The translations under genes were made by a program, and so were the position numbers. The notes beneath the pieces were generated by a model. The model did no database searches, had not been told where the DNA came from, and worked only from the letters and a program-made list of their open reading frames with translations. Shown piece by piece: positions 31,835-44,181 of a stretch of 64,000 nucleotides of DNA. The DNA comes from Platanthera guangdongensis (Eukaryota; Streptophyta; Magnoliopsida; Asparagales; Orchidaceae), in NCBI GenBank assembly GCA_039583875.1, contig CM077164.1, positions 70,153,628 through 70,217,627 on the forward strand, in the 5' to 3' direction. The first letter of the stretch is position 1, and every line of letters starts with the position of its first letter.

Positions 31835-32301
31835 CAATCGGCGTGCTGGATCCCTCGCATGTCCTACACATGGATCTCACTACGCGCATCTTCAAGGAAA
31901 CCACCGTAACCGGATATCGGGACCGCCGTCACCAGTATCAAACAATCCATGCCTGTCCAGCTTTATCAACATCAAAGCAGCCCACCTGCAGCCATGTCCT
32001 GTGGTTGTGTGGGTGCTCCAGCAAGGGGCGGTCGCACCCCGCGATCGCACTCCTATAGCCTCTGCCTGTGGCCGTGGAGTCATTCTCGCTAAGGACGGGC
32101 GCACCCCGCGACCGCCCACTTGCGGCCGCATCCAGCGACCGAGCAGCTACTCCCACAAGGGGCACTTGCGGCCGCCACCGGCGACTGCGGGTTCACTCAC
32201 ACTAAGGGCGGCCGCAGCCCGCGCCTCGCGGCCGCCGCCCGCGCACCACGACCGCCCCCCACGCCTGTGGGGCCGCTCTCACTAAGGGCCTCCCACCCGT
32301 G
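31835..32301. repeat. GC-rich remnant with GCGGCCGC palindromes
   Basis: 467 bp between E and J with no recognised coding sequence. From about 32025 it is very GC-rich and repeats phrases such as GGGCG-GTCGC-ACCCCGCGA and ACTAAGGGC. The 8-bp palindrome GCGGCCGC occurs at 32122, 32168, 32208 and 32228. By analogy with its neighbours it may be part of the LTR of another element into which E and J inserted. That is inference. Confidence 0.5.
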
Positions 32302-34781
32302 TGTAACGACTCCATCCGTTCATATAGTATATAATAGAAGGTTCGGCCGGGGCCCACACCATATGCCACAAAACAGGCGGCGAAGTCACGGTTGATATCA
32401 GAGTCGCGCATCCTAACTCATAGCATTCTAGCAGAAGCTTTTAACAGAAAGACTGAACTCCAACCATGAATTTCCACTGATATAAATACTCACATTTATA
32501 TAGGAATGTACACCAAATACAATGTCGTTTGGCCTTAGGATCTTACAGTTGCTCTTTATAAAAGTGGCTTCCAAACATCGGCGCGCAGGCCAGCCACACA
32601 TGAGCAAAACATAACATTTTTCAACTTAGCCTTCAAGAGCTAGCAGCAGCGGCAGCAGCAGCAGCAGGGACTTCATCCTTTAAATGTCCCGCTCGGCTCT
32701 CCAGCACCTGTACAAGGACAGCCCACCCAATGGTGGCAAACAAGGCAACGGTCAGCATTAAGCTGACCAATTTATAACGACCCTACCCCTTTCCCGGGGT
32801 AGTCGTATTCCTTCCCTGCAGGCATAGCAATTTATATGCAGATAGATAGACATCACACATTATGCTCTCACGCACAAACATTCCATCACAACCGTCAGCC
32901 ACGCGGCCCGACGATCCGTGCACTCAGGGCACATTCTTGGTGTACTGGCGAACCAGGGTCCCACCACCGTTTCAGGGCCGAAACGCAGCGGTAAAAAATT
33001 AGCATTTTGCTTCATGGCGTGCAGCCGGAGACTTTAGTCTTAATGGCGCGCAAGCCTAAGACTCTCGCTATGCGCTCCAACAGACCGCACTTTCAGGTCT
33101 TCAAATCGGACGGACATAATGCAGGTCGGATCAATCACCCCCCATTGCTCAAGTCGCCTTGCCATCACCGAATACCAACGTACTCGAGGCTAAGAAAAAG
33201 GCGCGGGTCGGTTTCACCGTACCTGTTTGGCATAAAGCCTTTTTAATAATTCTCTAAGTTCACACATTGCCATATCATCCCCAAGGGACTGGCTTCACAT
33301 TCATAGGATAGCTAAGTGCCACGCCTGGCGTTAGCGATAGAACTCATTTTCCATCCCTAGTCTTAATCCTACATTCACAGCATACATCACAAACACTTGA
33401 GGGTAGTTTCCTGGACTTCCAATTCAGTACTTCATACTACTACCCTTCACAGGCACAACCCATCAAGCGTCATAAGCATCATAAGGGTATTTTCCAGGAA
33501 TACCACTCCATTACTTCCTGTTACTGCCCTTCATAGGTATAACCCATCAAGCATCACAAGCATCACAAGGGGATTTTCCTGGACTACCACTCCAGTACTT
33601 CCTGCTACCGCCCTTCACAGGTCCAACTCATCGACTCCATAAACTACACGTTTCAAAATGGAGTCTTCTCCGGTGTGTAAATGCAACATCACCAATCCAG
33701 ACCAACCTATACAGATGGGATTCACACAACATACCTATTCCATACTCCATATCTGGATCTATATGCCAAACTAATGGGGATTCCAAGAATCAACCCAAGT
33801 AAATCCCTTCACAATCCACCCTCTGGTGGGGGGAAATCCATGCACATGCCAAAACGAAGGACTTCACATGTCCAGGAAGGAAGATCGATACCCTTGACGA
33901 CCTCTTTGGAGCCATGGAATTCTAGCTAGCTGGAAAGAACCGCAGCGGCCTTGCCTCCATAACGCTGGCCTCGGATCTCAAATCGGAACACAGCAGCTCC
34001 ACCGGTGGCCGGCTCCCCTCTCCTCCTCCTCCTTACTCTCTCTTCTCTCTAGCTTCTTAGAAAGAGGATAACTTAAGCCAAATGAGAATCTCATCTCAAT
34101 TCCTGGCTTTAATACAGCAGGGAGAAGTCTGGGCTATCGGATCCCAGATGAAGAAAATGGGCGGCCACGATTCGTCCACAAAAGGCTAAGTTTTTGGTTG
34201 ACACGGCCTATGACACGCCCATGTCACAGGCTGTGTACCTTAAGCGGCACATAACCACCTTAACCAAAGCAGAACACGGCCCTGTGACACGCCCGTGTCA
34301 CAGGTCGTGAGCCCTAACACGCCTTCAGATACACCCATGTCTGGGGCCATGTACCTCAATCAGCACACACCAGATTCACCCCGAACAGGACACGGCCATG
34401 TGACACGCCCGTGTCACAGGCCGTGTGCCCAGAGACACACCCATGTCCTGCCTGTGTTCACCAGGCCTCATTGCCTGGCCAAATCCAGAGAAGGACATGG
34501 CCATGTGACACGCCCGTATCATAGGCCGTGTGCCCTTACACGGCTGTAGACATGCCCCCGCCGTGTCTTTCGTCGAGTAAAGTTCGTCGACCAGAGGGGG
34601 ACACGCCCTCTGACACGCCCGTGTTGCAGGGCGTGTTTCCTCGCGGGAACTCGTCGAGTGCAGTTCATCGAGCACTCGACAGGCTGCTCAGCCATACAGA
34701 GCAGGACACGCCCAGGGACACGCCCGTGTCCCAGGCCGTGTCACCCAACGTGAATCCAATATTTGGATTTGGGGTGTTACA
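32302..34781 (-). repeat. 3' LTR of element J
   Basis: 2480 bp, in element sense TGTAACACCCCAAATC to GGAGTCGTTACA. Related to A and L (shared GGTTCGGCCGGGGCCC block near the end) but diverged. A palindrome array lies at 34195-34745, including a perfect 11-bp inverted repeat at 34281-34304 and TCGTCGA copies at 34568-34680. Confidence 0.88.
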
Positions 34782-34795
34782 ACCCTCTCCTCCTT
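34782..34795 (-). other. Polypurine tract of element J
   Basis: AAGGAGGAGAGGGT on the minus strand, directly before the LTR start TGTAAC. It is preceded by AATTTCGGGACGAAATT, a self-complementary phrase I associate with this place in Tekay-like elements. Confidence 0.85.
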
Positions 34796-34926
34796 AAAAT
34801 AAATTTCGTCCCGAAATTTGCACACAGTAAGGAACTCAAAAACAAGATGTTATAACTTAACCAAAGTTTAATACACCTTGACACACACTACATAACAGTT
34901 TACACCAATAGCTCGGTAAATTCAGC

Positions 34927-37006
34927 TTACATGGTCTGCTCTCGCTCCCATGTTAGCTCCTCACGGCCACAATTGTCCCACCGAACTTTAACCATACCGA
35001 TTGTCTTGTTCCGCAACTGTTTATTGGCACGATCCTCGATCCGAATGTGCCTAACCTTCGTCATTAGCCCATACTCCACCGGCATACGATCATTCTCGAT
35101 CACTTGAGCTGGATCTTTGATGGCTTTCCGAAGCACCGAGATGTGAAACACATCATGTAATCCACCCAAGCCTGTCGAAAGAGCTAGCCGATATGCAGCT
35201 TCTCCAATTCGCTCTGCCACTTCAAACGGACCAAGATATCTCAGACTTAGCTTTTCAGACACCGAATCCTGGACACGCCTTTGAAGGAATACCCAATCGC
35301 CCACCGCGAACTCCACGTTCGGTGCTTGGAGTTGTAGTACTTTGCTTGTCGATCCTGGGATATCAGTAGCCGCTCCCGAATAGTGTGTATCGTCGAGTTA
35401 GCTTCATCGACTTCTTTACGCCTATACAGTTTAGATTCGCCTGCTTCTGCCCAAGCTAACGGTGTACAACACTTCCGACCATACAAAGCTTCAAACAGTG
35501 CCATACTGATGCTCGCTTGGTAGCTATTGTTGTACACAAACTCCACCATATAGAGATGATCTTCCCATATCTTACCAAAGTCCAGGGCGAACATTCGGAG
35601 CATATCCTCCATTGTTCTATTGGTCCTCTCAGTTTGGCCATCCGTTTGGGGAAGAAAGGCCGCACTGAATGTCAATTTTGTGCCCAACAGCTGATAGACT
35701 AGTCTCTAGTCATTTGATGTAAATCGCCCATCACGATCGCTCACAATGCTACGAGGAACACCATGTAGCCGTACAATCTGTTCAACATAAAGTTTTGCCA
35801 AACTTTCCACTGAGTTGTCCCGTTTGTTCGGAAGGAAGTGCGCCACTTTCGTCAACCGGTCTACAATCACCCAGATTGAATCATTCCCGCATTGCGATCT
35901 CGGTAACCCGTGCACGAAATCCATTGAAATATCATCAAATTTCCATTCCGGAATCGGTAACAACTTCAAGAAACCGCCAGGCTTCTGGCATTCCGCTTTC
36001 ACCAAAGCACACATTTGGCATTTGGCCACATAATGAGTTATATCCTTCTTTAGTCCTGGCCACCAGAACAACTTCTTCATGTCTCTAAATATTTTTGTGC
36101 TCCCAAGGTGAATTGAGCACTTCGTAAAGTGAGCTTCGTACATCAACTCTTCGCGCAACTTACCCATACTCGGGATGCACAACCGGCCCTCTTTCCGCAA
36201 AAGGCCGTCATCCCAGGAGAATTGGCCATCTAGCCCATCTTTTGCATAACGTTGGAGACTTTCATCTAACTCCGTTGCTCGTCGAATCCTGTCCGCCAGG
36301 TCATATTGTACCTCTGTTTAGTTCAAGCATGCATCGGACTGTAGAATTCTTGTCAACATAAGAAATCTCCAACGCTTCCAACTCCTGGATCAGATGTTCA
36401 TCGTGCATCTGCAATCAATTTGCCCTTGACGGAGTCCTACGACTCAAGGCATCAGCGACCACGTTTCCCTTACCGGGAGTATAATGAATCTCAAAGGTGT
36501 AGTCACCGAGAAACTCCAGCCACCTTCATTGTCGCATATTCAGATCCTTCTGCTCCAACAAATACTTTAGTCTCTTTTGGTCCGTAAAGATATCCACTTT
36601 TACGCCATAAAGATAATGCCAACATAACTTAAGTGCAAAGATCACCGCTGCCAACTCCAAGTCGTGGACAGGATAATTTTTCTCATGCACTTTCAACTAG
36701 CGTGAGCTATAAGCAATCACCTTTCCGAACCGCAGAAGAACGCATCCTAAGCCGCTCCCTGAAGCATCACTATAGATCTCATATCCATTTGTACCACATG
36801 GCGATGTCAACACATGCGTCGTGGTCAAACGAATCTTTAGTTCTTCAAAAGCTCGCACTCACTCCGGCGTCCAAACGAACTTCTGCTCCTTCCACGTCAG
36901 TGTGGTCAGAGGCAAAGCGATCCGCGAGAAGTTTTCTACAAAACTTCTGTAGTAGCCTGCCAGTCCAAGGAAACTCCTGACTTCAGCCACCGAAGACAAC
37001 ACAGGC
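34927..37006 (-). pseudogene. pol: Element J pol: RNase H, integrase and chromodomain, broken
   Basis: From the right: FLGLAGYYR motif (about 36970), RNase H ([29 protein letters not shown]), integrase zinc region (HFTKCSIHLGSTKI, CQMCALVK), catalytic Asp in SMDFVHGLP and VSDRDGRF, Glu in GQTERT. The C-terminal part holds VGDWVFLQ and a chromodomain-like end, VKVRWDNCGREELTWERE, stopping at 34927. Stops and shifts occur near 36320, 36410, 36690, 35706 and 35300. A chromodomain can steer integration toward histone-marked chromatin. Confidence 0.85.
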
Positions 37007-38577
37007 TGTTAGGTACATTAGAAAATGTGTAACTGATTTGGAGAATCCTCACCTAACTCAATGATATTCATCAATGTGTATTTGATGGTGTGTTGAGTTT
37101 CAATGTGCAAGTTAAGGAAATGCAGAAAAAGTTTCTAAGTACAAGTGTCGACACTTGACAACAATTGTGTCGACACTTGGGAAGAATTGTGTTAACACTT
37201 AGGAAAGGTTGTGTCGACACCAGGAGCCAGATTGTGTTAACACACAGGACTTGTGTCGATGCATAGAAAATCTGTCGACAACAACTGTGTCGACACATTC
37301 CAGAATTCTATCGACAATAAATGTGTCGACACACAAGACTTGTGTCGACACACACCAGAATTCTGTCAACACCAACTTTGTCGAGACTAGAAGGTGTTGT
37401 GTCGACATACAGGACTTGTGCCGACACATTCCATAGAAGCTGTGTCAAGAATATAAAGAAGGGCTATGTCGACACTATGAGAGGTGTGTCGACATCATCA
37501 AGAATTATGTCGACACATGGTCTATTTGTGTTGACACTTTTGGAATATTGTCTCGACATTGTTCTGCTGAGATAGAGTACATTGAGGCATCAAGTGTCAA
37601 GACTGAAGACTTGACAACTGTCATACCTAACAATGTTGTTGCATCTGTCAGAGCTGTCAGAAGGCCGTTATGAACTGGATCAGCCAGTAACCTCAGAAGG
37701 GCCTATATAAAGACCTGCTCTATCATCAAAAAAAGAAGAAGCATGAAGAGCGAGATCTAAGAAGAAAGGATTTGTCATCTTCAAGTCATCAAGAAGGCAG
37801 ATTCTGAACAAGTCTGCAAGAAGATTTCAGATCAAATTCTGAAGGAAGCTGGATTGAAGATCATCTCCAACTTCACAAGAAGATCAACCTTACTTTGTTA
37901 AGATTCAAGAAGCCTTGAAGAGGCTAAGACAAGTTGGATCTTAAGCAGTCAGATCTATCAAGAACTGAACAAGAAGCCTTCACCCCTTTCTCTCTCTACC
38001 TAGGTGAAGGAATTATTCTCTTATAATCAATTTTTATTTGTAGGATCTTATATAGATCTGAGTGTAAGAGAGTTATCTCTCTAAGTTGTAAGCCTAAGTT
38101 TATAAAGGCTGAGGTAGGGCTGTGTCCCTGAGGCAGGGGATTAATTTCTCTGAGTTGTAGGACTGGAAAAAGGCTGAGGTAGGGTTTGATAGCCTGAGTG
38201 GTAGGAGTGTGGACTCACTCTGAGGTAGGATTCTCTGCAAGAATCTGAGTTGTAGGACTTGCTGAAGTCTGAGCTGTAGGAACCATACTAGGTTCTGAGT
38301 TGTAAGATCTGAGGATCTGAGAAGGAAGATGGAAGTTCGGCCAAATCTATTATACTGCTAGATAGGTGAAGGGGGAAAGTGGATGTACCCATCATTTGGG
38401 GAACCACTATAAATCTGTGTGTATGCTGTGTTGGTTGTGTTTTCTTTCAATCTGTGCTGTGATAGTTATTGCATAGATTAATTACTAGTAAAATATACTG
38501 TCTGCCTTAATAAAAAGGAATTGAACTTATTCCCCCCCCCTCTAGGTGTTTAGGATATATTGAAACCAATTCTTTCA
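37007..38577 (+). repeat. 5' LTR of element K
   Basis: 1571 bp, TGTTAGGTACATTAG to ACCAATTCTTTCA. GTGTCGACAC array at 37143-37560, TATATAAAG at 37704-37712, repeated phrases CTGAGTTGTAGG from 38070 to 38310, the GGGGAACCACTATAAA motif at about 38397, and a C run at 38532-38540. Homologous to the C LTR. Confidence 0.88.
37704..37712 (+). promoter_or_regulatory. TATA box of K LTR
   Basis: TATATAAAG, same string and place as in the C LTR, downstream of the palindrome array. Confidence 0.65.
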
Positions 38578-38579
38578 AG

Positions 38580-38591
38580 TGGTATCAGAGG
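38580..38591 (+). other. Primer-binding site of element K
   Basis: TGGTATCAGAGG, 11 of 12 positions complementary to initiator tRNA-Met, 2 nt after the LTR end. Confidence 0.88.
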
Positions 38592-38658
38592 GAGGTTGGT
38601 CAAGATTAGACTTAACAGTCTGAGTTGATCTATAAGGTAGTTAACAGTTATAATCAAA

Positions 38659-40890
38659 ATGGGTTCAGGTGAGAATCAGAAGGAACTTGGATCCATGAAA
38701 CTTCCTATCTGTAGAAAATAAAATTTTGGCATATGGAAAGAGAGGGTCAGATTGTTCATGGAAGCATATGATCCAAGAATTTACATCACAGTTCTAGAAG
38801 GGCCATTTATTCCTATGAACATATCAGTTCTTGATGCTAACCTCAAGACTCCAAAAAGTTATTCAGAAATGACTTAGGAAGAGATCATCAGAGCAACCTT
38901 AGACAAGAGGGCACAAACATAATTATGAATGCCATAGATGACTCTACATTCCAGAATCTGGTCCATTGCAAGACCTCCAAGGAGATGTGAGACACTTTGA
39001 TTGTCTACATGGAGGGAACAGGAAGAAGTGAGAGAGGATAGGAAGTCTATGCTAAATCAAGAATATGAAAGCTTTAGACAAGCTAAGACTGATAGCATAG
39101 CTGAATGCTATAAGAAATTCTTTAGAATTGTTAATGAGCTAATGAACTATGGAAGAGTATTTAGCACTTATGAATTAAATGACAAGTTTCTCAGATCACT
39201 AACCAAGGATTGAGATACTAAAATATATGCCATCAGATAGGTGGCCAGGCTTGCAGATACACCTCCACCAACCTTATTTGGAAAACTGTTATCCTATGAG
39301 TGCAACTCACTGCTAGAAAGAAGGAGGAGAAAAACAATAAGTCTGAATACAGAGAGAAGTCAGTTGCCTTTAAGGTTGAAGCCCCAAGAAAGGGCAAGAG
39401 AAAGTCACCTTCTCCTCCCAGGAGAATGGTTGAAGTTGAATCTGAAAATACTGACATCAACACTTTAGACAGTCACAACTCTGATGAAAACTTTGCTGCC
39501 TTCACAAGGCAGTTTCAAAGGTTCATGAAGAAGAAGAAATGGAGAACAAAGCCATCTTCATCCTTCTCCAAGGATGACTATTACAAGAAGAAGAAAACAT
39601 CTAAGGATGACAGGTATGACTCTAATCCTAGTAAACAAACTTCTTCTAAAATTGTTTGTTATTCTTGCAACAGGCCAGGACATGTCATAGCTGATTGTCT
39701 TGATAAAAGAAAGGAATCTAAAGATAAAAAAGTCAACAAAATAAGGGCAATAAGGAGAGATTCTTTGTTGCAAAGAAGTAGAAAAGCTGGACTGATTCCT
39801 CATAATCAGATTCAGGAGAAGAGGCTTAAGCTGAAGCCTACATTAGATTATTCACTACTGAAGAGGATCCAGTAGAATCAGAATTCTTGCAATTACTGGA
39901 CTCTATAAATGGGATTGAAGATCATCATTGCAGAGGGCTGATGGCTTTGACTGAGGAAGATCAGTGGCAGGATCAGCCTGGTCCCAGTAAGGAAAACAGT
40001 CTATCTCCAGGTTCTGATTATTATACTGGATCAGAATTAGAAGCATATGCATCAAGAGATGAGGATGGTTCTGAATCTAAATGGGATGTTCATCAACTAA
40101 TTGATGAGTATGATGATTTATTGCAAGCTCTTAAGAGAAGCAGAAACCTTAACAAGAAACAGGCTGAGGAAATTGCATCTCTTAAATTGGCTGCATCAGA
40201 TTCAGCAAAAATGTTGGATTTGAAGTTGAATGAAGTTGCCAAACTGAAAAATATAACTTTATTCAGATGGGTACAATTACATTCAAAAATGATCACATCA
40301 AGAGTCTGGAAGTCAGACTTCAAAAAGAGAAGGAACTTGTGGCTAAATTCTCAAAGCCAAAGTCAGTCTTACCCTTAATTGATGACTTTATTCTCCAAAA
40401 GGGTAAGACAGGATTAGGCTTCAAGGGAAAAACCAGGGTAGCTAATTCCAAAAGAAAAGACAAAGCCCCAGTTCAGCCACAAGCCTCCAAACCCCCTATT
40501 TCTTTCAGGAAAGTGATGCAGCCTACTAACAGATATGACCATGATATTACACATGGTCACTATAAGCTTGGTGATCAGAATGACAAGGGTGCAAATGCCA
40601 ATAGGGTACCCCATGAACAAACACACCATGTTCTTCATGATTCATCAGTGTTTGATGCACCAGCCCCAACACTCAATAAAAGGACTGCTGATAGTAATGC
40701 TGTTAAGACTGTATTTAAAAGAAGATATAATAGATATGAGTGCTGGTGTTGTGACAAAGTAGGTCATTATGCCATAGATTGTTGGCACAACACAACTGTC
40801 AGGAAAATTACCAGCTTACCTATTAGAAAGGCTGCATGCAAACAAGTCAAGTTTCAGTCTAACCTGAACCTAGAACCCAATAATTATTGA
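38659..40890 (+). pseudogene. gag: Element K gag, broken
   Basis: Begins M-G-S-G-E-N at 38659. Stops in the N-terminal part (about 38719 and 38875) and frameshifts near 38920 and 39300 break it. Two CX2CX4HX4C knuckles are intact: CYSCNRPGHVIADC (about 39658-39700) and CWCCDKVGHYAIDC (about 40741-40782). The knuckles are about 360 codons apart, with a serine- and acid-rich stretch and a coiled-coil-like segment between them. Colinear with C gag. Confidence 0.86.
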
Positions 40891-40904
40891 GGTTCTAAGG
40901 TTAA

Positions 40905-42328
40905 GTACCCTTAGGTCTCTTTAACCGAACGACATAGAACGGGTACGGTTCCATCTAACCCGTGCTCACATCGCAACGACAATTTAAGCCATATGCGCGG
41001 GTCAAACTTCTCCCGAGTCCCGTTTCCATCACACATCACATAACCCGGTTATGTTCAAGTTGGATCTCAGGCCGCCAAGTTGGCAAGATCACGCATCCGC
41101 CCAGTTTTCCGGGTGCACCTTAGAGTTAATCCCCAAAGCTCCCTGTTGCAATCTACCACGTAGAAAACTCGAAAAACAAATATTCGCACGGAGTCTTCTC
41201 CGGCATTTATGCAATGCAACATCACCGATCCAGACCAACATGTCTGGATAGGCTTCACACATCATGCCTATGTCCGTTCTCGAATACGGACTCTAAACAA
41301 CGGGGACTTTACATATCTACCCGAAGGAACGCCTCCAACTCACCGCAAACTCGCGAGAGCGTGCTTCCTATGCAAAGAAGGAGAGCTTCACATGCTCAAG
41401 AAGAGAATCGTTACCCTAGCGTTCTTCCTTGTCGCCATGGAAATGTAAGCGGATGAAAAGCACTGCACTCTCTTTGCCTCCGTAGATCCGAAGTCGGTTC
41501 GCGATTTGGAGCTCCGAAGCTCCGCCGGTGACCGGATCTAGGCTTCTTCTTCCTCCTTTGCTCTCACCTCTCTCTTGACTTAGAAAGAGAACCACTCAAG
41601 TAAAAATGAGGGTTTCAATGGCCCAATCCCGGGTATATCACAGTAGGAACAACCCCCAACCGTCGGATCCCAAAATAAGGAAACGAATGGCTACGATTCG
41701 TAGTTGAAAAGTAAAACCTGGGCCGAATATGGCCTGTGACACGCCCGTGTCCAGGGCCGTGTCCCTCATTCGCCGTCAAAATCGACGCATCTTGAAAAAC
41801 ACACGGGCATCTGACACGCCCGTATTCGACCTGACACGCCCGTGTTCCAACTGACACGGCCGTGTGGCTAGCCGTGTACCCCCATCGACTCAGCCCCGAA
41901 AACAACCTGAGACTCATACGGGTCTTAGACACGCCCGTGTCAAACCTGAACATGCCTGGGCTCCAGGCCGTGTTCACTATCTCGAAACTTCGTCGAGCGA
42001 AGTTCGTCGACCACATGACACGACCTTGGACACGCCCGTGTCCTAGGCCGTGTGCCTTGTCTCGACACATCATCGAGCGAAAATGTCGACTTCGCGGGCT
42101 GATTGTCGACACGGGCTCGACACGCCCTGAGACACGCCCGTGTCTCAGGCCGTGTGCCCCGTCTCGACACATCATCGAGCGCAAAATGTCGACTTCGCAG
42201 CCAAATCGTCGACTCGAGCCTGACACGCCCTGGGACACGCCCGTGTCCCAGGCCGTGTGCCCCCTTCCAAATAGCAGATTTGGCCCAAAACGCCTCCCAT
42301 CGCTCTTTTGAGTTTCGAGGCGTTACAC
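40905..42328 (-). repeat. LTR fragment L (same family as solo LTR A)
   Basis: Matches 2049-3567 of A. In element sense it starts at 42328 with TGTAACGCC and is cut at 40905. It carries the palindrome array (41725-42265), with perfect 11-bp inverted repeats at 42126-42149 and 42229-42252, and TCGTCGA copies. The right end is intact and borders the truncated LTR of I; the left end joins K gag. Confidence 0.85.
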
Positions 42329-44181
42329 CGACAGACAGGCCAGCTAGGATAAACCTCCAGACCTCCCGGTCTCCAAACAACAATAGACCGTCTGACCTAC
42401 ATACTGCAACACTCCCCCTCAAGCTGGAGCATAAATATCAATCATGCCCAGCTTGTCACAAATGTCGAAAAATGAGGCGGACACCGGCTTGGTGAAGATG
42501 ACCGCCAACTCGTTGTTTGAAGTGATGAACAAAGTACAAATCTATTTCTTTAAGATCTCCTCCCGAATAAAATGACAGTCGATTTCTATGTGTTTTGTTC
42601 TCTTATGAAAGACCGGATTTTTGGAGATGTATATCGCGGCCTTATTGTCACAAAATATAGGAAGAGGATAGTTGTAGACCTCTCCTAAATCAAGCATGAG
42701 AGCCCGTAACCATTTCAACTCAAACGTTGTCGACGCCATACTGCGATATTCTGCCTCTGCACTAGACCTGGAGGCCACAGACTGTTTCTTACTCTTCCAA
42801 CTCATAAGATTTCCTCCAATAAACGTGCAGAAACCTGATGTCGACTTGCGGTCCCCTTTGTCATCAGCATAGCTCGAATCAGAGTATGCTTCAACCTTTA
42901 GGTGACCATTCTTCTGAAAAAGGAGTCCTTTCCCTAGTGCTGCTTTAATACACTCCCATATCCTCAGGGCATATTATAGATGACATTCCCTAGGAGCTTG
43001 CATGAACTGGCTCACCTTGCCAACAACATAAGAGATGTCGGGTCTCGTTACCGTGAGATAAATTAGTTTACCCACCAGATGCCGGTACCTCGTAAGATCG
43101 GATAGAAGAGGCGAGTCATCTGTCCAAGTTTTGTCTTCTCCAGCAGCCATGGGACAACGGGCAGGTTTAGCACCAGCCAATCCTGCCTCCTTTAGAAGAT
43201 CAAGAGTATACTTCCATTGGGAAAGGACCATGGAGTTGGGCTTCCTAGAGATTTCAATCCCCAGAAAGTATTTTCGGAGCCCATATCCTTTGTGACCAGG
43301 TGTTGACGGAGGTGTTTCTTTGTCAACGTTACCCTATCCTGGTCATCTCCAGTAAGAAGAATGTCATCAACATAAACCGCAAGAACTACCAGACCAGAAG
43401 TGGTTTTTCGAACGAACAAGGAGTGATCGGCTGAGCTTCTTGTAAAACCAATGGCCGCAATAATATCGCTAAACTTGTCAAACCAGGCACGTAGACTCTG
43501 CTTGAGGCCATAGATAACCTTCTTTAGTCGGCATACTCGTGTCTCCCCCTGAGCAACATACCCAGGAGGTTGCTACATGTAAATATCTTCCTGCAGTTCA
43601 CCGTAGAGGAAAGCATTCTTAATATCCAGCTACGAAATGGGCCAATCCCTATTGACAGCGACAGAGAGAAGGACCCGAATGGTGTTGAGATGAGTAACGA
43701 GAGAGAAGGTGTCGAAGTAATCAACACCACAGGTCTGAGTGAATCCTTTGGCCACCAGGTGAGCCTTATAGAGATCCACACTGCCATCGTGATGGAATTT
43801 GACAATAAAGACCCAGCGATATCCAACGACATCCATGCCCAAAGGAGGGGGAACCAGGGTCCAGGTGACCCGTTCAGCAAGGGTAGCAATTTCCTCATCC
43901 ATGGCAGCCTTCCAATGAGGAATAGTGAGAGCCTCCTAGTAGGTGTGGGGAGTGGGAGTCGCGGAGATAGCCAATGAAAATGCCCTGAGAGAAGTAGTGA
44001 GACGATCATATGAAACAACAACAGCCAGCGGGTGCTGGGTACACGTCCGCACCCCTTTGCGAAGAGAAATAGGAAGATCCAGGTCGACTTGTTCCTCAGT
44101 AACCGGAGCATCTGTGGCGGAGAGAGCTAGCCCGGGAGAGGAGAGAGACGGCCACGGAGAAGAAGGAGATGGCGGTGGTGA
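42329..44181 (-). mobile_element. Element I: Ty1/copia, 3' part
   Basis: Minus strand RT and RNase H (44181-42542), a short non-coding stretch, a polypurine tract TTGAGGGGGAG (42422-42412) and the first 83 nt of the 3' LTR (42411-42329, starting TGTTGCAGTATG). L cuts it on the left and H on the right. It is a different copia lineage from C, D, F and K; I do not assign a clade. Confidence 0.8.
42542..44181 (-). pseudogene. pol: Element I reverse transcriptase and RNase H, broken
   Basis: RT core from about 43930: [19 protein letters not shown], then a CAG-to-TAG stop near 43632 just before LDIKNAFLYGEL, KKVIYGLKQS, and VYVDDILLTGDD near 43370 with the catalytic pair intact. A frameshift follows near 43270. 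RNase H: SRSSAEAEYRSM and CDNKAAIYISKNPVFHKRTK, running to 42542. Upstream (44181-43940) is the Pro/Ser-rich linker that precedes copia RT. Confidence 0.85.

Larger units (their letters stand above)
32302..37006 (-). mobile_element. Element J: chromodomain Ty3/gypsy (Tekay-like), 3' part
   Basis: Minus strand: RNase H region, integrase and chromodomain-like end (37006-34927), polypurine tract (34795-34782) and 3' LTR (34781-32302). Its 5' part is missing: K interrupts it at 37006/37007 and the sequence beyond K does not continue J. The left flank CCGTG (32297-32301) would be one half of its target duplication. Confidence 0.85.
37007..40904 (+). mobile_element. Element K: Ty1/copia (same family as C), 5' part only
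   Basis: LTR, primer-binding site and gag. It inserted into J at 37006/37007 (left flank CAGGC). The internal region stops at about 40904, just at the end of gag, and joins an LTR fragment of an unrelated family (L). No second LTR is present, so a deletion is likely. Confidence 0.82.

Noticed and set aside
31843..32411. Protein-coding frames in the GC-rich remnant
   Set aside because: Open frames occur on both strands as expected from GC-rich repeats, with no domain and no partner copy in the window.
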